DNA of 64,000 bases, taken from the NCBI GenBank assembly GCA_964428835.1, contig CAYRZQ010000012.1, positions 20,421-84,420 of the forward strand. The letters are read 5' to 3'. This stretch comes from JAIXWP01 sp964428835 (GTDB lineage Bacteria; Bacteroidota; Bacteroidia; Flavobacteriales_D; Sanyastnellaceae). Below are positions 60,849-64,000 of the stretch, one piece after another. Each line of letters starts with the position of its first letter. The stretch's first letter is position 1. The notes below the pieces were generated by a model. That model saw nothing but the letters and a program-made list of their open reading frames with translations. It was not told the origin of the DNA and did not search any database. Made by a program: the position numbers and the translations under genes.

Positions 60849-61290
60849 AAATTCTCTTCATCACCTGACTCGCGAGCCACGCGGGGCCGATGAGGAGGAA
60901 TTGAACATCTTTGAGGAAGCTCGGTTTTTTGCCTTCTACTCTGTGGCCCCAAAACTGACCAATCCACGCGACTACAAAGACAATGATCGCAATCATAGGA
61001 ACATTCAAACCTTGTTCGTCAATAAAACGCCATGCAAAAAAGCATGACATCGCAAAGACAAACATGACGATGGAAATCGGTATCGAAAGTCGCACGTAAT
61101 AAATCATTACTGCTGCAAGAGCGAGCAGCGCGAGATTCATCCACTCACTTTCGCCTGGCAGTGGCACAGCATACAGCAGGCCAACGATGCTCCAGAAAAT
61201 AGCCGGCACACATACCCAATGAACAGCCTTGTTCACCGGGTTTTGATGGCTCTCGCTATATTCTGACAAGAGTTCTTGGAGTCTTGTCAT
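60847..61290 (-). CDS. Mpo1-like (DUF962, YGL010w-type) membrane protein
   Basis: The protein has 147 residues and about four helices. The N-terminal ESHQNPVNKAVHWVCVPAIFWSIVGLL and the late WIGQFWGHRVEGKKPSFL match the DUF962 family with its conserved His pairs. The yeast member Mpo1 is an Fe-dependent dioxygenase of 2-hydroxy fatty acids; whether bacterial members share this is inference. It may be cotranscribed with the small exported protein upstream (18 bases). Confidence 0.85.
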   Translation of the reverse strand: MTRLQELLSEYSESHQNPVNKAVHWVCVPAIFWSIVGLLYAVPLPGESEWMNLALLALAAVMIYYVRLSIPISIVMFVFAMSCFFAWRFIDEQGLNVPMIAIIVFVVAWIGQFWGHRVEGKKPSFLKDVQFLLIGPAWLASQVMKRI

Positions 61291-61308
61291 GGTATAGTTA
61301 TTTAAGTA

Positions 61309-61629
61309 TTATTCTTTCAAAACAAATTCATGCTGAACGTGCACATGCTCGCCTTTCACGAGTATATAGTATTGTCCAGGCTTCCAGTCGGTAGTATTCA
61401 CTTTATAGGCGTGCACACCGGCGGTTAATTCAGCATTCGCTTGATAACCCAAATAGGTCTGCATAAAAACAGCAACTTCTGCATTCAATGATTGCTCGCA
61501 TGCGATATTAAATGTGAGTTCCGCACCCTTTTTCAATTCATCTGGTGCGCCTGTCACTTCCACTTTTAAGCCTTGTGAAAAGGAAAAAAGAGGAAATAAT
61601 AATGTAATAATCAAACCTGCGACTTTCAT
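61309..61629 (-). CDS. Small exported beta protein, unknown family
   Basis: From the ATG at 61629 the protein has 106 residues with signal peptide MKVAGLIITLLFPLFSFSQ; the longer TTG start is unlikely. The mature 87 residues look like one beta-sandwich (LKVEVTGAPDELKKGAELTFNI ... WKPGQYYILVKGEHVHVQHEF). The ending resembles the last strands of T9SS-type domains but lacks the PNP opening, so sorting is not claimed. Same strand as the Mpo1-like gene. Confidence 0.65.
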   Translation of the reverse strand: MKVAGLIITLLFPLFSFSQGLKVEVTGAPDELKKGAELTFNIACEQSLNAEVAVFMQTYLGYQANAELTAGVHAYKVNTTDWKPGQYYILVKGEHVHVQHEFVLKE

Positions 61630-61876
61630 TTTAAATGTTTTACTCAAAAATGGATAAAAAATGCTGCGGGCGAAACAATTGGGTAAGGAGAAATTAACTT
61701 AGTTATTCACCATTTTTAACGCACAATAAAAAGCCCAGAATTACGTTTGCGCGGTACGACTATACGTTTGGAAGGCCTTAAAATTTTTAACGTTATTTCG
61801 GTTAAAAACTATCCTCCAAATTAAGGTTGCAAGGAAAAAATTTTACGATATTCGTTATCCAAGAAAATTTGAAGCC

Positions 61877-62068
61877 ATGTTAGATTTTTGCAAAGAGATC
61901 CTTACCAAGGTCAGCTTCGATCGTTTTCTTTTCCGCAAGGAATTGCACAAGGCGATCAAAAGACTAAGAGCAGAAGAGCTCAATGTTTTTTATCGCTGGT
62001 GTGTCGATCAGTTTGGCTCTATCTACGGAGATATTATCTCCCGCGCATTCAGACCAGGCCTTGCCTAG
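61877..62068 (+). CDS. Conserved small Bacteroidota protein of 63 residues
   Basis: The sequence MLDFCKEILTKVSFDRFLFR ... LHKAIKRLRAEELNVFYRWC ... FGSIYGDIISRAF is predicted all-helical and resembles a short protein I recall as recurrent in Bacteroidota genomes without assigned function. There is no signal peptide or helix long enough for a membrane. Two TACGTTTG boxes (61742-61749 and 61763-61770) lie upstream; the leader is about 100 bases. Its stop overlaps the queG stop by four bases on the other strand, and its terminator lies inside queG. Confidence 0.65.
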   Translation: MLDFCKEILTKVSFDRFLFRKELHKAIKRLRAEELNVFYRWCVDQFGSIYGDIISRAFRPGLA

Positions 62069-62979
62069 TCAGAATCCAGAAAACGAACATTCTTTATTAA
62101 CCCCAAGTAGCCCGCTCTAGACAGCGGGCTTTTTTTGAACCTTTGGGTAAACACTTCTTCAGTCATTTCTACCCAATCATTTTTTTTCATTCCTAAAAAA
62201 TCTTCCGATGCCTCAAATCGAGGTTCCTGATGAGGTTTGGAGAAACGATTCCACGGACATACGTCTTGACAGATGTCGCAACCGAATGCCCATTCGGTCA
62301 TCTTGTTTTTAAATTCTAAAGGAATGGCATCTCGCAACTCGATGGTAAGATAGGAGATGCATTTACTTCCATCTACTACATACGGTTCTACAATGGCATC
62401 CGTAGGACAGGCGTCGATACAGGCAGTGCAAGTCCCGCAATAGTCTTTCACCGGACCGTCGGCATCCAATTCGAGGTCGATGATTAATTCAGCGATGAAA
62501 AAAAATGAACCATGACCTTTGTTGATGAGGTTGGCGTTTTTTCCTATCCAACCCAATCCACTTTTTTTCGCCCAAGCTTTATCCAAGACCGGAGCGCTGT
62601 CCACAAATGCGCGTCCTGCCACGGCTCCTATTTCATCATTTATTTTTTGTAAAAAAAGATGAAGTTTGTCTTTTACAACATAGTGGTAGTCCTCACCGAA
62701 TGCGTATTTGCTGACTTTCGGCGCCTCAGGATTTTGTTTTTTTTCAGTATAATAATTGAATAACAATGATACTACAGACTTCGCACCAGGCACGAGTAGG
62801 CGTGGATCGAGGCGCTTGTCAAAGTGATTTTCCATGTAACTCATCTTGCCGTGCATCCCTTGCTGGAGCCACGTTTCAAGACGAGGAGCTTCTTCTTCCA
62901 AAAATTCCGCTTTCGAAATGCCACAAAAAGAAAAGCCAAGTTCTTTAGCGAATTGCTTTATTTTCTGTGCATTCGTCAA
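62065..62979 (-). CDS. queG: Epoxyqueuosine reductase
   Basis: The protein has 304 residues. It reduces epoxyqueuosine to queuosine in tRNA with a cobalamin and two [4Fe-4S] clusters. Cluster motifs CGTCTACIDACPTDAI and CDICQDVCPWNRF are visible, and the catalytic-type region FVDSAPVLDKAWAKKSGLGWIGKN is present. It is shorter than forms with a HEAT domain, as in other Bacteroidota. The terminator of the convergent 63-residue gene is embedded in its last codons. trhO lies 18 bases upstream on the same strand, so two tRNA-modification genes are probably cotranscribed. Confidence 0.96.
   Translation of the reverse strand: MTNAQKIKQFAKELGFSFCGISKAEFLEEEAPRLETWLQQGMHGKMSYMENHFDKRLDPRLLVPGAKSVVSLLFNYYTEKKQNPEAPKVSKYAFGEDYHYVVKDKLHLFLQKINDEIGAVAGRAFVDSAPVLDKAWAKKSGLGWIGKNANLINKGHGSFFFIAELIIDLELDADGPVKDYCGTCTACIDACPTDAIVEPYVVDGSKCISYLTIELRDAIPLEFKNKMTEWAFGCDICQDVCPWNRFSKPHQEPRFEASEDFLGMKKNDWVEMTEEVFTQRFKKSPLSRAGYLGLIKNVRFLDSD
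62109..62137 (+). terminator. Rho-independent terminator inside the 3' coding end of queG
   Basis: AGCCCGCT (62109-62116) and AGCGGGCT (62123-62130), six-base loop, followed by a T run. It serves the plus-strand gene at 61877-62068 while coding for SPLSRAG in queG. Confidence 0.8.
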
Positions 62980-62997
62980 GGTGTTTCGCTCTATATT

Positions 62998-64000
62998 TTA
63001 TTGTGTCGATTCTTGGTCCTGACGCAGATGATGCGCGCGACCTTTGCGGAAAACATTGCGCTCGGTTTTTTTGCCTTTGCGAATGGCGCGTTGATCTTCT
63101 TCTGGCAAATGATAAATGTGCTGACATTCTTCAGAACAGCAATTATCGTATTTCGTTTTGCATTCGGGACATTGAATGAAAAGGATGTGACAGGCGAGAT
63201 TCGCGCAGTTGGTGTGAATGTCGAAAGGCTTACCACACTGATGGCACGAAGCGATCACCTCATCGCCAATACGTTCGGCCATGCGTTCGTCAAACACGAA
63301 GTTGACGCCTCGAAATTTATTTTGCAATCCCTTTTCTTTGATGTCTCGCGCATATTTGATGATACCACCTTCGAGGTGATAAACATTTTCAAAGCCCTTG
63401 TACTTCATGTACGCAGAAGCTTTTTCGCAACGAATGCCACCTGTGCAATACATCAGCACTTGTTTGTCTTTGTCCTTCGCGAGAATATCTTCTACTACTT
63501 TTAATTCTTCGCGAAATGTATCGACGTCTGGTAGAATGGCCCCTTCAAAGTGCCCCACTTCCGATTCGTAGTGATTGCGCATGTCTACCACTACAGTGTT
63601 TGGATCAGCCATCTTAGCGTTGAATTCTTCGGCACTGAGATATTTTCCCGTGTTAGAAGGGTCGAAATCTGGATCTTCAATCCCGTCTGCTACAATTTTT
63701 GCGCGCACTTTTAAGCGAAGCGCAAAAAATGATTTTCCATTATCTTCTACTGCAGTGTTGAGTCGAATGCCATTGAGGAATGGAATGGAATAAAGATGTG
63801 TTTTGAATTCTTCAAAGCGACTGGTCGGCAGTGAGATTTGTGCGTTGATACCTTCGTGTGCCACGTATGTTCGGCCAAGGACGCCCATTTCAGACCATTT
63901 TAAAAACAACGCGTCACGAAATTCTTGAGGATTTTCGATGTGGGCATATTGGTAAAAAGATACCGTTGTGCGTTCTTCTGTGCTTTGAGCGATGCGCTCC
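62998..64000 (-). CDS. trhO: tRNA uridine(34) hydroxylase TrhO (5' end beyond window)
   Basis: The frame is open to the window edge; about 333 residues are visible and only the first few are likely missing. The opening visible region TTVSFYQYAHIENPQEFRDALFLKW matches YceA/TrhO in two parts (TTVSFY, then ENPQEFRDAL). A rhodanese domain has the active Cys in YCTGGIRCEKASAYM and the segment VVDMRNHYESEVGHFEGA. A C-terminal Cys-rich zinc-like region has CHQCGKPFDIHTNCAN and CPECKTKYDNCCSEEC. It makes 5-hydroxyuridine at the wobble base using prephenate-derived or O2 routes. An internal ATG at 63909 is not the start. Confidence 0.93.
   Translation of the reverse strand, partial: ERIAQSTEERTTVSFYQYAHIENPQEFRDALFLKWSEMGVLGRTYVAHEGINAQISLPTSRFEEFKTHLYSIPFLNGIRLNTAVEDNGKSFFALRLKVRAKIVADGIEDPDFDPSNTGKYLSAEEFNAKMADPNTVVVDMRNHYESEVGHFEGAILPDVDTFREELKVVEDILAKDKDKQVLMYCTGGIRCEKASAYMKYKGFENVYHLEGGIIKYARDIKEKGLQNKFRGVNFVFDERMAERIGDEVIASCHQCGKPFDIHTNCANLACHILFIQCPECKTKYDNCCSEECQHIYHLPEEDQRAIRKGKKTERNVFRKGRAHHLRQDQESTQ

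Noticed and set aside
62824..63504. 226-residue open frame on the plus strand
   Set aside because: Fully antisense to queG and trhO, both conserved; no start context or family match.
1..64000. tRNA, rRNA, insertion sequences, prophage or defence islands
   Set aside because: None seen by reading both strands; no transposase, integrase, restriction or toxin-antitoxin genes were recognised.

Overview
The window is chromosomal DNA of an aerobic Bacteroidota, most like a Flavobacteriales or Cryomorphaceae-type lineage; I cannot place it to genus. The evidence is five complete genes and one fragment for proteins with type IX secretion (T9SS) C-terminal sorting domains, an alternative complex III (actABCDEF) joined to coxBA, repeated use of the Bacteroidota promoter form TTG-N16-18-TAnnTTTG, and several Bacteroidota-only families. 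It reads as a metagenomic or draft scaffold: two runs of exactly 100 N (4487-4586 and 25195-25294) break genes. I see no rRNA, tRNA, insertion sequence, prophage or CRISPR. No gene-free stretch exceeds 300 bases.

Layout. 1-4422: the tail of a T9SS type B protein, a T9SS type A propeller protein coupled to a lipoprotein, an ECF sigma factor followed by a protein with a short cytoplasmic head, one inner-membrane helix, a long linker and an outer-membrane barrel, then another lipoprotein. 4487-9449: bacilliredoxin, aspS, a large T9SS protein. 9633-13592: fatty acid desaturase, then a coupled ABC ATPase / His-rich FtsX-type permease / DUF3299 operon. 13600-18973: M20 amidohydrolase, recQ, kdsD, tatC. 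19124-23940: a probably highly expressed T9SS protein, efp, an lpxD paralogue, a SpoIIE-type phosphatase. 23890-27589: surface polysaccharide genes (Wzy, Wzz, Wzx-like) on the minus strand. 27698-34568: atpDC, a 1407-residue T9SS type B adhesin-like protein, a KtrA-like RCK protein. 34675-45204: kynU, hemL, a UbiA-like membrane protein, comF, rfaE2, an LPG-synthase-like membrane protein, panD, nitronate monooxygenase, the tyrosine-degradation pair hmgA-hppD, a SPOR protein. 45442-57168: actABCDEF-coxBA, the core of the quinol-to-oxygen respiratory chain. 57419-64000: an outer-membrane protein, ruvB, a SprB-repeat T9SS protein, an Mpo1-like protein, small proteins, queG and the start-truncated trhO.

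The items most worth following are: the sigma factor with an anti-sigma candidate that seems to span both membranes (resembling the Dma family of Bacteroides); the ABC permease carrying 14 histidines in 35 residues beside a DUF3299 gene; a set of short 6-8 base tandem repeats placed right after stop codons; an inverted repeat in the hmgA-hppD leader; and unusual insertions in ActA, ActB and CoxB. Most of the rest is conserved housekeeping sequence.
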